A program made the position numbers and the translations under genes. The notes under the pieces were generated by a model. The model worked only from the letters and a program-made list of their open reading frames with translations. It ran no database searches and had not been told where the DNA came from. From Gari tellinella (lineage: Eukaryota; Mollusca; Bivalvia; Cardiida; Psammobiidae), in NCBI GenBank assembly GCA_922989275.2, contig OV277861.1:20242479-20306478 (forward strand): a DNA stretch of 64,000 nucleotides. The letters are read 5' to 3'. Shown here piece after piece: positions 20,345 through 32,462 of the stretch; the first letter of the stretch is position 1, and every line of letters starts with the position of its first letter.

Positions 20345-20820
20345 GTTCTAAGTTTTCTTACAAACTTTTACTCCTGGAAGAACAGTTGACAGCAAATCAA
20401 TCCTCCTCTCCTATCCCCTAGTCTTAATCAATTATCCAGTGTACTTGCTATTCATCACATCTCATCTGCAACTTTATTGTACAAATAGTTCAAACACATG
20501 TTTTCCATCATTTTTTTTATTTTAATTTCGATTTCATTTGGTGTTAATCCATGAATTAAATGAAAGCCTCAATTTAAAGTCAATATGTCTATGTAAACTT
20601 CTTCAAGCTTAAGCAAAGTACAAGTTACATGTAGTTCAAAATATTTGAAATTGTTCCAAAAAACCCACATACTGATCACTGAAGCTCAACAACGAACCAT
20701 ACAAGTCCAGTTGAGCAGAAATATAGATATAAATGACATAGAAAATAACGCTTCTCTACATTAAAATTTCTCACTAGTTTAATGCAGTCAAAATTGTGTT
20801 TATTGACCACTTAATAAAGA
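20345..20820. other. AT-rich spacer, nothing recognised
   Basis: No exon or element with definable ends seen. Confidence 0.45.
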
Positions 20821-20825
20821 AGCTT

Positions 20826-20942
20826 GGTGGTCTTTAAAGGCAGGTGACTGCTTAATGCAGGAAAAAAGTAATACAGAAAGCTCCTATAGGAGCTTTCTGT
20901 ATTACTTTTATCCTGCATTATAAGCTGCCACCTACCCTAAGG
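20826..20942. repeat. TA-1-like core hairpin
   Basis: AAGTAATACAGAAAGCTCCT/AGGAGCTTTCTGTATTACTT palindrome flanked by GGCAGGTGACTGC and GCTGCCACCTACC. The outer CAGTAAAACC ends are only faintly visible (AAAACTGTACTAAAT). Confidence 0.6.
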
Positions 20943-21352
20943 ATCACCATTGCATCGTCTTTTCAGTGGAAGATTAATACAAGTAAAACTGTACTAAATT
21001 TTGGCAGCACCTTTCATATTCATTTTACTAATATATGTTTAGAATGCCTTCATGTCTGCCTTTCATATAAGATAGTCATTAGACCATGAACATCATTTTC
21101 TTTCATATTAAAATTATTAAGTGGACTAGCCCATGTTTAAAGAATTTCATTATCAGGCGGCGGTTTCATAGAAGAGACAAAAGTTTTCTTGATTTCTGAA
21201 ATACCGTGAGCTGATTGCTATAATGCTGGAGAAAACAATGTATAAAGCTCCTATACAATAGAGATAGATATCCATGTTTCTTTATTAGCACAGCCAAACC
21301 TCTATCGCTGGACTTTGCTAAGGCGAAATTAATCAGTTTTCCACATTTGAAT

Positions 21353-21590
21353 TTAACCCATTACCCCCATTAATATGCCATTTTACACATTCAATTTATT
21401 CCTCCACTGAAAAAAATATGTTCAAATTTTTATAGTCATGAATATGGACCAGAAATATTTTCTAAATCCTGGCAGATAATAGCTTAAAGCAGGCTAAAAG
21501 TCATGTGCCTTAACGAACATTCTGCTTTACTTTTAGCCTGCTTTAAGTGGTCACCTGTTTTCAATACTAGAAACAGGCTATGGAGTAATG
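21353..21590. repeat. TTAA-1 MITE
   Basis: TTAACCCATTACCCCCATTA left and CTATGGAGTAATG right; the left core arm is partly deleted. Confidence 0.7.
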
Positions 21591-21858
21591 CAGTTCCTAT
21601 ACAATAGAGAAACCATGTTTCTTTAGCATAGTTTTTAATTACAGCAGAACCTCTAGCACTGGACTTTGCTCAGGTGAAATTCATCACATTAACCACATTT
21701 GTATTTAAGTTACTTCGACTCGCCTTAGTCAAAGATGCAAGGTTTTCAAAGTTTTCAATTATAAATACATGAAGATATCATTTTCCAGACCTCAAATTAA
21801 TTTACTTTTGACTGTATGTTGTCAGACCTGTATAAAACCACCATTCAAAGATCAGTTT

Positions 21859-22072
21859 TTAACTCTTTGCATGCTGGGTAATTTTTTTGTCTACAAAAAC
21901 TGTCATCTGCTACTGTTCTAAAAATAGCATTTTCAAATTTTCTTTTCAAAACAGGGTTCATGGACTGTCACACAGCCTGGATCCTGAGGAGACGCTGCAT
22001 TATGCCACGTCTCATCAGGATTAAAACTGTTTGAAAAGTTGATCATAGTTTCCCCACTAGCATGCTTATAGT
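21859..22072. repeat. TTAA-3 MITE, decayed
   Basis: TTAACTCTTTGCATGCTGGG left and CACTAGCATGC right. The central palindrome is degraded (CAGCCTGGATCCTGAGGAGACG...GTCTCATCAGG). Confidence 0.6.
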
Positions 22073-22210
22073 AAAGGTAGCATAACCCAGTAAAAGAAGT
22101 AATGCAGAATGCTCTTCTAGGAGCTTTCTGCGTTATTTTCCCAAAGATTTGACTGCAGGAAATAGCCATCTATTTTTTAGATCTTCGTGCATGGTTCTTC
22201 CTTGTATAGT

Positions 22211-22418
22211 TTAACCCTTTTGCTGCCAAAGTTTTCGTGGGAGTTTACCCCTTCACTATTTCATTGTCCTCTGCTTCAATTTTGTTGTTTCAAAGTTAAA
22301 AAATAAGGCAGTATGACTGGAGAAATTTCAAAACGAGTGTCAAACAGTTTTGCGTCTGATCAGGATCCAAACTGTTTGCAAACGAGCTTTAAGGCGTTAT
22401 TGAGAGTGAAGGGGTTAA
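22211..22418. repeat. TTAA-3 MITE with deleted palindrome arm
   Basis: TTAACCCTTTTGCTGCCAAAG left and GAGAGTGAAGGGGTTAA right. Only one arm of the core remains (GCGTCTGATCAGGATCCAAA). Confidence 0.65.
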
Positions 22419-22554
22419 ACACAGGGTTAACTCTTTCCTCTATAGCCAAATTTACAGATCATTGTATATGTATAAGGCAGAGTACTGATTTAAAGCTATC
22501 TGGGAATAAAGCAGAAAGCTCCTTTAAGACTTTCTGCCTTACTTACATATTGTT

Positions 22555-23016
22555 TTAACCCTTTCCCTTATAGAAGCGCCTTTTAGCACATTTCTCCTCT
22601 CAAGAAAATAGTTCAAACTTATACAGTCATGAACATACTCCATAAGAAATATTTTCTTATACTAGCAGGTGGTAGCTGAACCCATTACCCCATAGCCTGA
22701 TTCTAGTTTTGAAAACAAGTTACTACTTAAAGCAAGTTGAAAGTTGCTTTACTTTCAGCCTGTCTTAAGCAAACATTTGCTAGAATACAGAAAATATTTC
22801 TTATGATACATATTCACAATTGAGAAAATTGGAACTATTTTCTTTAATGGATGAATAAACTAGAGGCGTAAAAAGGTGTATTTATAAGGTTATGGGTTAA
22901 AGCAGGCTGAAAGTAAAGCTGAATGCGCCTTAAGGCACATTCAGCTTTACATTCAACCTGCTTAAAGTGGTCACTTGTCTTCAAAACTAGAAACAAGCTA
23001 TGGGGTAATGGGTTAA
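22555..23016. repeat. TTAA-1 MITE with a TTAA-1 copy inserted in its arm
   Basis: Outer copy: TTAACCCTTTCCCTTATAG left, GGGGTAATGGGTTAA right. The inner copy (about 22678-22900) is inserted where the host normally reads GCTTAAAGCAGG, leaving a TTAA junction at 22897-22900. Confidence 0.75.
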
Positions 23017-23439
23017 GCTTCCATCAGTATTCTACACCATCAACAAATATTCCTTTATGGTGCTCATGCAAAGGAAAGGGGTAAAAGTGTTCAATGACAC
23101 TTGAGAAGAGGAAGGGTTTAAGTGTATATGGTACCGTACAGGACAGGGATTTCAAGGCAACCAACAAACACCTTACATTGTATGAAAATATGTTGTTTTT
23201 ATTACTTTACATTATAAATATACAATGTACACTATGTTACATATAAATAATCAAGCTATGCTACAGTACGATAACATTTATATTTACATGTCTTGTTCTG
23301 TCAACTAGGCCCAATCTGGACAAGACTTAACAGTTTCAGTCAATTCTGTAAGGCAGAAAGGTCTTTCTCTATAGAAGAATTTTCATTCATCTTCCCTGTA
23401 TTGATTCATATGACGAATGGAAATATTCCCTACATCCTG

Positions 23440-23525
23440 AAAAGTAGCTGCTTAAAGCAAGTTGAAAGTAAAGCAGAAAGTTCCTGTTGGAACTTTCTGC
23501 TTTAATTTTAGTTTACTTAAAACAA
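23440..23525. repeat. isolated core A hairpin
   Basis: AGTAAAGCAGAAAGTTCC/GGAACTTTCTGCTTTAATTT with AGCTGCTTAAAGCAAGTTG on the left. I could not find terminal repeats around it. Confidence 0.5.
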
Positions 23526-23737
23526 CATCATGTATAAAACCACAGTAACAATCAATGAAGTTAAAGGTTAATGCTGAACAAAGTATTTATTAAAGCTCAT
23601 CTAATAAATTCTTTGATTCTGCATTAATAATGCGCCTGTCTATAGAGGTATCTGTGCTTCCTCACAGAGTTGTGACTGGATTAACTATTCTTCTTGCCAT
23701 ACTCGAATTCTCTTGTGAAATAACCTCCATCTGTATA

Positions 23738-23930
23738 CAATAAAACATTTCTATTACGACCACTAAATTGTGTGAATTATTAAGTGTTTAAGACAGGTGA
23801 CTGCTTAAAGCAAGGTGAGAGTAAAACAGAAATTTTGTTTTACTGTCACCTTGCTTTAAGCTGTAACCTGACTTTTATTTAATCAAATAAACTTCTTTTC
23901 AGTGATTGTAATAAAGAGGTTTTACTTTAT
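23738..23930. repeat. TA-1 MITE
   Basis: CAATAAAACATTTCTATTAC left and ATAAAGAGGTTTTACTTTA right. The core lost its central GCTCC segment. Confidence 0.7.
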
Positions 23931-24156
23931 TCTTTCTTTCGGCCATACTTGAATTCACTTGTGAGATAATCTCAACCTATATATGGGAAAGTACATTCCA
24001 TATTGGCTATTGAAGGTTTAGTTTTTGTAATTCTTTCTACTCTGAGATGTATAGAGTATGGTCAATATTATAGTGAGAGACCAACAACTGAAGTGGCACG
24101 GAAATCTCTTAATATGGGCAACTAATTAATTCAAGATAAAAGAAATCTTTAGCAGA

Positions 24157-24404
24157 TTAACCCTTTACTCCATAGATACTCATTTTAACACCTTTAATTC
24201 ATTACTCCACTGAAGAAAATCGTTCAAATTTATAGTCATGAATATGCATCATAATTTAGATTTTCTATATCCTAGCAGATGGTAGCTTTAAGCAGATTGA
24301 AAGTAAAGCAGAATGTACCTTTAGGCGCATTCTGCTTTATTTTCAATCTGCATTAAGTGGTCATCAGTCTTCAAAACTATAAACAGGCCATGGAGTAAAG
24401 GATT
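24157..24404. repeat. TTAA-1 MITE
   Basis: TTAACCCTTTACTCCATAG left and CATGGAGTAAAGGATTG right, good core A. Confidence 0.75.
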
Positions 24405-24602
24405 GAAATGAAACATTTTCTAGTACTGGTATAAAAATCAGTCATCAAAGAATGCCTAGATTTGAAAACGTCCAAGTTTCAACACTAAATCAACAAAACG
24501 CCAAAAACCAAACTAAATTCATAGTTTTATACCCTGATATCTAAGACGTCCTTGAGCATTCTCTAACATACAAGAACCTAAGCTACTGTATGTCTCTATC
24601 TG

Positions 24603-24714
24603 GTTAAATATCGGTATCTAGCCTATATCAATATTCTCATAAGAAAACCAAATAAATAGTTAAATATCGGTATCTAGCCTATATCAATATTCTCATAAGA
24701 AAACCAAATAAATA
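24603..24714. repeat. 56-bp perfect tandem duplication
   Basis: GTTAAATATCGGTATCTAGC begins two adjacent 56-bp units, at 24603 and 24659, which appear identical. Confidence 0.9.
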
Positions 24715-25042
24715 GTTTGTGTTCAACTATACATTATTGGACAAAAAGAGGAAATAAATATCTAATAAATATTCCCGTTATCGCCACTATTGTCAAAAAT
24801 CTCTTTAAACTTTCCTATTTTCTAATGTATAAATGCTAGTACCTATGAAATATAAAAAGTTTTCCATATGCATGTGAATGTTCAAGTAATTCTATTCCAA
24901 ACTAACATATATGAACTATGTAAAAGCAAATCAAATAGCATTCAGCTCTCAAAAGATAAGTTACTGCCTATACTAAGTAATAAAGAAAGCTCCAAACTTT
25001 CCAAAGGATGTTTTCTTCAGTACTTCTGTTCTGCCTTAAGCT

Positions 25043-25513
25043 TTAACCCTTTCACTGCCATGATGTCATCTGCTTTAACCCTTTACCCCATAGAAACGCC
25101 TTTTAGCGGATATGATTTATTCATTCGCTGAAGAAAATAGTTCCAATTTAATCAGTAATGAATATGTATTATAGGGAACATTTTCTATATTATAGCACAT
25201 GATAGCTTAAAGCAGGCTGAAAGTAAAGCAGAATGCGCCCTAAGGCGCATTCTGCTTTACTTTCAACCTGCTTTAAGTAGTCACCTATCTCAAATAATAG
25301 AAATAGGCTATCAGGTAAAGGGTTAAACAATTGTCTTCTACTTTTAATTCTAAAATTTAAATTTTAGGCACATGTATTTTGACTTAAGAAAAATTGAAAT
25401 AAGTGTCAAACAGTTTGGATCCTGATCAGACACTGCATTACGCGGCGTCTGATCAGGACCCAAACTGTTTGCAATTAACTATTGTATTCAGGTTAAGGCA
25501 GTGATGGGGGTAA
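25043..25513. repeat. TTAA-3 MITE containing a TTAA-1 MITE (25075-25326)
   Basis: Host left end TTAACCCTTTCACTGCCATG and right end GGCAGTGATGGGGG, with the hairpin GGATCCTGATCAGACACTGC...GCGGCGTCTGATC. The inner TTAA-1 copy is complete and well preserved, with core A centre GCGCCCTAAGGCGC. Confidence 0.8.
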
Positions 25514-25647
25514 CAAAATGTATCTTTAAATGGTTGCCTAACATAGGCCTGTCTACAAACTAGTTTATAAATACCTCTGACTTGAAGCATATATCTATTG
25601 CTAAAGCTATTTCAATAACTACCTAGATCTAAAAGTGTTACGCTATA

Positions 25648-25840
25648 CAGTTGGACTTTGATATCTCAAACTCGTTTAGGTCGAACATACCCGTATTTCA
25701 AAGTTAAAACGTGACTAAGCCACGTTTTAACTTTGAAATACGGGCAAGTTCTACTTAACCGAGAATGAAATAATGCAATTCATGGATCGACAAATCTGAT
25801 AGTTCAAATTAAGCGAGTTCGAGATATTGAAGTTTGCCTG
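25648..25840. repeat. TA-2 MITE
   Basis: CAGTTGGACTTTGATATCTC left and GAGATATTGAAGTTTGCCTG right, TA on both sides. The inner perfect hairpin is AAGTTAAAACGTGACTAAGC / ACGTTTTAACTT. End sequence and TA flanks suggest a pogo/Tc1-mariner-type parent (inference). Confidence 0.7.
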
Positions 25841-26047
25841 TATATATGCAGAATGAGACACTGTTCCTGTGCTTAACGCATTGTAAACTTCAGTATTGTC
25901 ATGTAGAGCAATGGACGGACATATTTTATTTAGCTACCATAGTGAAAATGGGTGATATATATTTTGGATGATCATAGATGAGAATGATGACAAAACTTCA
26001 AATGTCATGTAGTATACACTATCACTGCTTGTTTACTCACTCAAGAT

Positions 26048-26302
26048 TTAACTCATTCACCCCAGGAAATTTTAATGGACAATTCCACTTTCAAAATAAG
26101 TCTAGTCCATTTTTGACTATTTAGGAATGATTTTAACAATATATATATTTCAAAATGACAAACAGTGTAGACCCTAATCAGAGGGCTCCTTAAGGAGCCC
26201 TCTGATTAGGGTCTACACTGTTTGCATAGAACAAGTGTACTCCTCACATGTACACTGTTTGTAAATGACGAGTATACTCGTCGCTAGGGTTGAATGTGTT
26301 AA
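26048..26302. repeat. TTAA-2 MITE, well preserved
   Basis: TTAACTCATTCACCCCAGG left and GGGTTGAATGTGTTAA right. Core B is perfect around GGAGCCCTCTGATTAGGG. Confidence 0.85.
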
Positions 26303-26590
26303 AGAAGATCTATAAACATTATAATTGAAACTTGAGCATAGAAAACAGGTTAGAAATCAGCTGTTTCCAATAAACTGGTTTCTACCACATGTCATGCTAC
26401 TCGGCGTATGATCTGGTCACAAACACTTTCCAAATGTTTATTTGCAAAAGTTTTGGTTACTAGTAAGTACAAAGTTCATCTGACATACAAGCATAAGCAA
26501 AATCAAATGGAATGTTTTATTCTAAATAATCCTTTCTGTCCCACCAAACCCTATTTTTTACACTTTCTAATGCTATACATACAGATCTAC

Positions 26591-26842
26591 TTAACTCTTT
26601 CAACACTAAATAACTCTTGTGAGTTATAAGGTTCCCTTGTGGATAATTTTAATTACCGAAACATGAACCAGTCTACAAAATGTACTTGGAATTCTGGGCA
26701 GTTTCATAAATACTGCTCTAAATTAGCAAACAGTGCAGACCCAGATCAGAGGGCTCCTATAGGAGCCCTCTGATCTGGGTTTACACTGTTTGCAAATGTA
26801 ATGAGTATATTTTAAATAGGTACATGGTATTGAAAGAGTTAA
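26591..26842. repeat. TTAA element with CTCTTTCAACACTAA ends and core B
   Basis: TTAACTCTTTCAACACTAA left and GGTATTGAAAGAGTTAA right, centre AGACCCAGATCAGAGGGCTC. Its ends differ from TTAA-2 but the core is the same; partner copy at 51937-52177. Confidence 0.8.
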
Positions 26843-27171
26843 CACAATCCCTCTCGCTACCATGTCCATTTTCACTAGATGAACAAAATGGCGTGAGGCT
26901 GTATCACATTCTTCAATGACTAGATAATGACATTATGCTGCTATGAGGGTTACTGTCCAGACAATATTGTACATGGCAACCATTCAAGGAAGAATAAAGA
27001 CTCCTTAAACATGATGACAGATTAATGCAGGATAAAAGTAATGCGGGACTCCATGAGGAGTTTTCTGCATTACTATTGTCCTGCATTAACCTGTGAGTTA
27101 TTTTAAATACACCTCATTCATCATGTGAACGGCGGCTCTTTTTAAGTTTGTCTGAATGCAAATTTGTCTGT

Positions 27172-27619
27172 AGTGTAAAATCTCTCTATTACAGCCCCTA
27201 AATAGAAGGCTAATGAATTGAATGAAAGACAGGTGACAGCTTAAAGGCAAGGTGACACTAAAACAGAAATCTCTTTAGGAGCTTTCTGTTTTACTGTTAG
27301 TCACCTTGCTTTAAGCAATCACCAGTTGTAATCACCTAATAATTAAGACAATTTACTTGTCATACAGTGGAGAATCTGTTATTCTTTCCCGTTTAAACGC
27401 AAACGTAAAGCGCTAAAACGTAGAAAAGAACAATTTTTGGACAACTCTGATAATTCTTGTTTATCTTGGTGGCAAACAGTTTGGAGCCTGATCAGACGCC
27501 GGGTTACCCGGCGTCTGATCTGGCTCCAAACTGTTTGCACTGCAAATAATAGTTTTAGCGTAAACGCGTTTATTGGGAAAGAATAACAGATTCTCCACTG
27601 TAGCAGAGAGGTTTTACTG
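27172..27619. repeat. TA-1 MITE split by a TA-4 element
   Basis: AGTGTAAAATCTCTCTATTA left and AGAGAGGTTTTACTG right, core hairpin at 27250-27320. The right part is interrupted by the element at 27365-27600. Confidence 0.75.
27365..27600. repeat. TA-4 element (CAGTGGAGAATCTG ends) with core B relative
   Basis: A 236-bp element with at least 24-bp perfect terminal inverted repeats starting CAGTGGAGAATCTGTTATTC, bounded by TA on both sides. The interior continues as an inverted repeat (CCCGTTTAAACGC / GCGTTTATTGGG) and centres on GATCAGACGCCGGGTTACCC. Confidence 0.8.
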
Positions 27620-27680
27620 TATATACTGATTTTCTTCTTCACCATTACTGCTAATCTCCAGTATGAAAATACATTCTCTG

Positions 27681-28127
27681 TTAACCCTTTACCCCATGGA
27701 AACAACTTTTAGCATATTTACTTCTTTCTCATAGATATGCTGTTTAATGCTGCTACCATGCCTTCTTAACTCATTCACCCTAGAAACTTTTAATGGACAA
27801 TTTCAATTTCAAAATAAGTCGAGTCCATTTTTGACTATTTAGGGTTGATTTTATCGATATATTTCAAAATATGTCTAGTCCATTATTGCCTATTTAGGGT
27901 TGATTTTATCAATAAATTTCAAAATGACGAACAGTGTAGACCCTGATCAGAGGGCTCCTTAAGGAGCCCTCTGATCAGGGTCTACACTGTTTGCATAGGA
28001 CAAATGTAATCCTCACAGGTACACTGTTTGTAAATGACAAGTATACTCGGAGCTAGGGTTGAATGTGTTAAGTTACTATAGGAAACATTTCTTGCATACT
28101 GACACAAGTTATGGAGTAAAGGGTTAA
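27681..28127. repeat. TTAA-1 remnant containing a TTAA-2 MITE (27766-28071)
   Basis: Outer ends TTAACCCTTTACCCCATGG and ATGGAGTAAAGGGTTAA. The inner TTAA-2 copy is complete, with a 60-bp internal duplication of the CAAAATAAGTCGAGTCC/TTTTTGACTATTTAGGG region. Confidence 0.75.
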
Positions 28128-28256
28128 AATGAAACATATTTGGAATTCTATAATCGGTGGATGATATAAGTGAACATGATCATGAACATATCATTCACAT
28201 GCATCAGATTTATGTATGACATTGTAAGATTTATGCAAATGAAAAAAAAATCAATA

Positions 28257-28945
28257 TTAACCCCCCTCACTGCCATGACTTCATCTGCTTGAAGCCTTTA
28301 CCTCATAGCCTGTTTCTAGTTTTGAAGACCGATGACCACTTAAAGCAGGTTGAAAGTAAAGCAAAATGCCCCTTAAAGTGCATTCTGCTTTACTTTCAGC
28401 CTTCTTTAAGCTATCATCTGCTAGGATAGAGATATTCATTACTGTATAAATTGACAATATTTATTTCATGGGAAGAAAATATTAAAGATGTAAACATGTG
28501 TATTTATGGAGTAATGGGTTAACTCTTTCCTCCCTAAAACATTAAATGAACAATTCCTATTTCCATTTTGGTATAGTCCATTTCTGACTTTTAAGGGTTG
28601 TTTTTGTCAATGTTTGGCATTGTGACAAACAGTGAAGACCCTGATCAGAGGGCTCCTTTCGGAGCCCTCTGATCAGGGTCTTCACTGTTTGCATAGGACA
28701 AGTGTACTATTCACATGTACACTGTTTGAAAATGACGCCTATATGCGGGATTAGGGTTCAAAGGGTTAAACAATTGTCTGCTTTTATATTTCAAATTAAA
28801 ACTTATAGTAAATTTACTAAAGTAATATCATAATGTGTGTCCAACAGTTTTTATCCTGATCAGATGCTGAGTTACATGGTATCTGATCAGGATCCAAACT
28901 ATTTGCAAATATGCACTGTACTCTGAGTTAGGCAGTGAAAGGGAA
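28257..28945. repeat. TTAA-3 MITE with TTAA-1 and TTAA-2 copies nested side by side
   Basis: Host left end TTAACCCCCCTCACTGCCAT and right end AGGCAGTGAAAGGG, hairpin at 28855-28910. Inside are a TTAA-1 copy (about 28289-28522) and a TTAA-2 copy (28519-28769) sharing one TTAA. Host sequence resumes at AACAATTGTCTGC. Confidence 0.75.
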
Positions 28946-29305
28946 AATTTCTTGTCTATATGGTGCGGTAAAACTTAATTTATTCACATGTTTCTACTTT
29001 TCTGTATGACATTATGTAAGTATGACTTTCACAAAATAAAAATGAGTATCAATTATGAATTGGAAGCTTTTTCTATTCTAATGCAAAAATTCAATAATAT
29101 CCCGAAAATCTGCCAGTAAGTTAGACCTGGGTAAAATCACGTTATCAAAAACCAATCACTAAACATCAATCATAAAATAATAAAAGACCTTCCTAATCAA
29201 TAACATACAATGGACAGGTGCAGAACTAACAGGTGCTCTATACATCAACTAACGACAATATCAAGATGAAAGTGAATCAAATGTTCACTCATGAACAACA
29301 AGGGT
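28946..29305. other. AT-rich spacer, nothing recognised
   Basis: No supported feature. Confidence 0.45.
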
Positions 29306-29307
29306 CA

Positions 29308-29445
29308 AGGTTATAAAGCATTTTGAATTGAGTCTGAAATCATTCTCAAGCATTTGCTTGGTCAGATTTGAGCAAATGCTCAAATCTGACCAATCAAATG
29401 CTTGAGAACGATCTCAGACTCAATGCAAAGGCTTTATAACCCTGG
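29308..29445. repeat. fold-back element, AAGGTTATAAAG ends
   Basis: AGGTTATAAAGCATTTTGAA pairs with TGCAAAGGCTTTATAACC; the arms run through GAGTCTGA.ATCATTCTCAAG and meet at AGATTTGAGCAAATGCTCAAATCT. Other members are at 55461-55613 and 58262-58386. Confidence 0.75.
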
Positions 29446-29526
29446 GGACAATTATCAGAAACACAGTAAATCCTGTGATAAGCAACCATACATAGAAGTA
29501 TGAACATATTGAGACAAGCAACTGCT

Positions 29527-29775
29527 TCACCCATTGACCTCTAAAACTTCAAATGCATTATTCCAATTTCTAATTGAGTCTAGCCCATTTTGACTATTTA
29601 GAGTTGATTTTAAAATATATTGTGAAATGACTGACAGTGTAGACACTGATCAGAAAGCTTGTATAGGTGCACTCTGAACTGGGTCTACACTGTTTGCTTA
29701 GAACAAGAGCATTTTTCACATGTACAAGGTTCGTAAAAGATATGTATACATTCGTCACTAGGGTTCAATGGGTTA
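29527..29775. repeat. TTAA-2 MITE, decayed
   Basis: CACCCATTGACCTCTAAAAC left and GGGTTCAATGGGTTA right, degraded core B with CAGTGTAGACACTGATCAGA. Confidence 0.6.
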
Positions 29776-30066
29776 CATTAGCATTCTGCATTACTTTTGT
29801 CATGCACTCAATCTGTGAATCTTTTTAAGATTGTTTAATCATCTTATTCTGAGAGGCTGCTTAAAACAAGTTTTACATGTTCTTTTTAAATTGTTCCTGA
29901 TTTTGATAACAAATGATGATGAAAAAAAATTACAAATACATGATACAAAGCTAGTTGTTAAATGTATAAGTAGTCAGCATCATTAGAAAAAGGGGGCCTA
30001 AAGTAATAGAAAACACTGTAGACCCAGATAATACCCATGCATTAAAACATGTCTGATCAGTAATTT

Positions 30067-30242
30067 AATTTAAAGAGTTCTTCTTACATATCAATTTAAA
30101 AAAAAAATCTTTGTGACAGTTTCAGTCCTCCATTAAGAACCTTCATCAGACTTTCATCAATTTGATGAAGGTTCTCCAGTGGAGGACTAAACTGTTACAA
30201 TGGTACAAAAAGATTGGACATGAACAAAGAACTCTTTAAATT
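30067..30242. repeat. fold-back element with AATTTAAAGAGTTC ends
   Basis: AATTTAAAGAGTTCTTC... returns as ...AAGAACTCTTTAAATT. Internally CAGTCCTCCATTAAGAACC and GGTTCTCCAGTGGAGGAC pair around GACTTTCATCAATTTGATG. Single copy seen here. Confidence 0.65.
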
Positions 30243-30519
30243 AATGCTTAATCTATCTGATGAGCTTCTTTTGTGAAAGTTTTGCATTGTTTTCAATTGC
30301 AGTAGACAAACTACTATTGATTCTTAGCGACACACAGTGTACACCCTGGTCAGATGCAACAATCAAAGTACCTTTTTTCGAGTGAAATGTCCCTTATGAC
30401 ATGGTAAGAATTGAAAGCATAAGAAAATACAACACTTCTACTATTGATAAACACCGGCCAGTCTTGTTTTTGTGTATGCATCAATTTAATTCTTTCCACA
30501 AATAGCTTATTTTCAGTTT

Positions 30520-30940
30520 TTTCTTAAAGGACAGCTAACTTAAAGCAGAATATTCCTTAACTCTTTCCTCCCTGACACTTTGAATGGCAAATTCCAGTTA
30601 CCATTTTAGTCTAGTCTATTTCAGACTTTTATGGGTTGTTTTTGTCAATGTTTGGCATTATGACAAACAGTGATGACCCTGATCAGAGGGCTCCTTTCGG
30701 AGCCCTCTGATCTGGATCTTCACTGTTTGCACAGGACAAGTGTACTATTCACATGTACATTGTTGAAAATGACGCCTATATGCGGGACTTGGGTTCAAAG
30801 AGTTAAGGAGCATTCTGCTTTACTTTCAGTCTGCTTTAAGCTATCATCTGCTATGACACAGGACATATTTCTAGGGTGCATTTTCATGACTATAAAGTGG
30901 AACAAATTATTAAAAGACGTATCAATTGAATAATTGGTTA
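30520..30940. repeat. TTAA-1 MITE with TTAA-2 (30557-30806) in its palindrome centre
   Basis: Left part runs ...CTTAAAGCAGAATATTCC, then a complete TTAA-2 element (TTAACTCTTTCCTCCC to CAAAGAGTTAA), then GGAGCATTCTGCTTTACTTT, which is the exact continuation of the host palindrome. The right end is TAATTGGTTAA. Confidence 0.75.
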
Positions 30941-31166
30941 AACCTCTTCAGATAACAGACCTCAATCAAAAGTGTTTGTAGTTTTACCATTAGCACATTA
31001 AGCAGGCAGACAGTAGAGTAAAAGTATGATCTAAAGTTCCAGAGATTCTGGTGATAAGTATAACTACTACGTGTATAATCAGACCTAAGACCTAGCTGTA
31101 GAGATTCATTACAGAAAACAAAAATAAGCAGCAAGAACTCAGTCTTGGAAGTCTAGTCTTAGCAAT

Positions 31167-31419
31167 TTAACCCTTTGCTCCATAGCCTGTTCCTAGCATT
31201 GAAGATAGGTGAACACTTAAAGCAGGTTGAAAGTAAAGCAGAATGGGCCTTAAGGCGCATTCTGCTTTACTTTCAGCCTGCTTTAAGCTACCATCTACTA
31301 GGATATAGAAAATATTTCTCATGATAAATATTCATGAATGTATAAATTTGAACTATATTCTTTAATGGAGGAATGAATTAAATGCGTAAAAAATATGTAT
31401 CTTTGGAGTAGAGGGTTAA
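31167..31419. repeat. TTAA-1 MITE
   Basis: TTAACCCTTTGCTCCATAGC left, GAGTAGAGGGTTAA right, good core A. Confidence 0.8.
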
Positions 31420-31618
31420 ATATCAGCTAAAATCAACGTACAGAAATGCCAAGCTATCATGACCGATCAAAACAATGCTTGTTTCCACTGCTTAAAGCAT
31501 TATGACATTGCTTTATCCATGTTCACAACTCTGTAAGAGTTTTCATAACCTGCATGTCATATAACTTAAAATCTCTCCCAACATCATACAACTCATTTTT
31601 ATCTAAACCAAAGTTTGA

Positions 31619-31867
31619 TTAACCCATTACCTCATAATATGCCTTTTTACGCCTTTAATTTATTCCTCCACTGAAGAAAATAGTTCAAATTTATAGTCAT
31701 GAATATGTAGCTTAAGAAATATTTTTTACATTCTAGCAGACAGTAGCTTAAAGTAGGCTGAAAGTAAAGCAGAATGTGCCTAAAGGCACATTCTGCTTTA
31801 CTTTCAACCTGCTTTAAGTAGTCATCTATCTTCAAAACTAGAAACAGGCTATGGGGTAAAGGGTTAA
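31619..31867. repeat. TTAA-1 MITE
   Basis: TTAACCCATTACCTCATAAT left, GGGGTAAAGGGTTAA right, near-perfect core A (GTGCCTAAAGGCAC centre). Confidence 0.85.
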
Positions 31868-32130
31868 GCAATAAACAGAAATATTCATAATTACATGTAC
31901 GTGAAACAGCTTCCTTTCAGATCAAATAACGATATCAATACAACAGATCTCTATTCATGAGAAACAAGACAAAATTTGGCACTTAAATGCAAATAACTGA
32001 AAAGCTTTACACATACATTGGAAGTATCTAGCACTTTATTTATCTAAAATTGACACAATGGGTATGTTGTGCTTTACTTTTCTATTTGTGATATGTTATC
32101 ACATCTATCTCAGAAGTTTTTTTTTTTTTA

Positions 32131-32241
32131 ACTCCTTCACCCCTAAAACTTCAAATGCACTGACCATTTTTTGACTATTTAGGGTTGATTTTAACAATAT
32201 ATTTCAAACTGACAATCAGTGCAGACCCTGATCAGAGGGCT
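32131..32241. repeat. truncated TTAA-2 MITE
   Basis: Left end after a poly-T run (TTAACTCCTTCACCCCTAAA) to the first arm of core B (ACCCTGATCAGAGGGC), then cut off. Confidence 0.65.
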
Positions 32242-32462
32242 TAACTATGTCATGATATGCTGCCTTCATCAATGCTTCAGATAAGTAGGATAAAAAGTCC
32301 CTACATTATCCACTATAAGTGTCCACAAACCTATATTGTGACTACTCATTAGAATTGTCTCGAAGAGACAAATCTAATTACGGTAGTAGTCACAACATAG
32401 GTTTAAAATAGAGGAAAGATTTTAATATTTGAAATACTTGAGCGATTGATGATAATGACATA

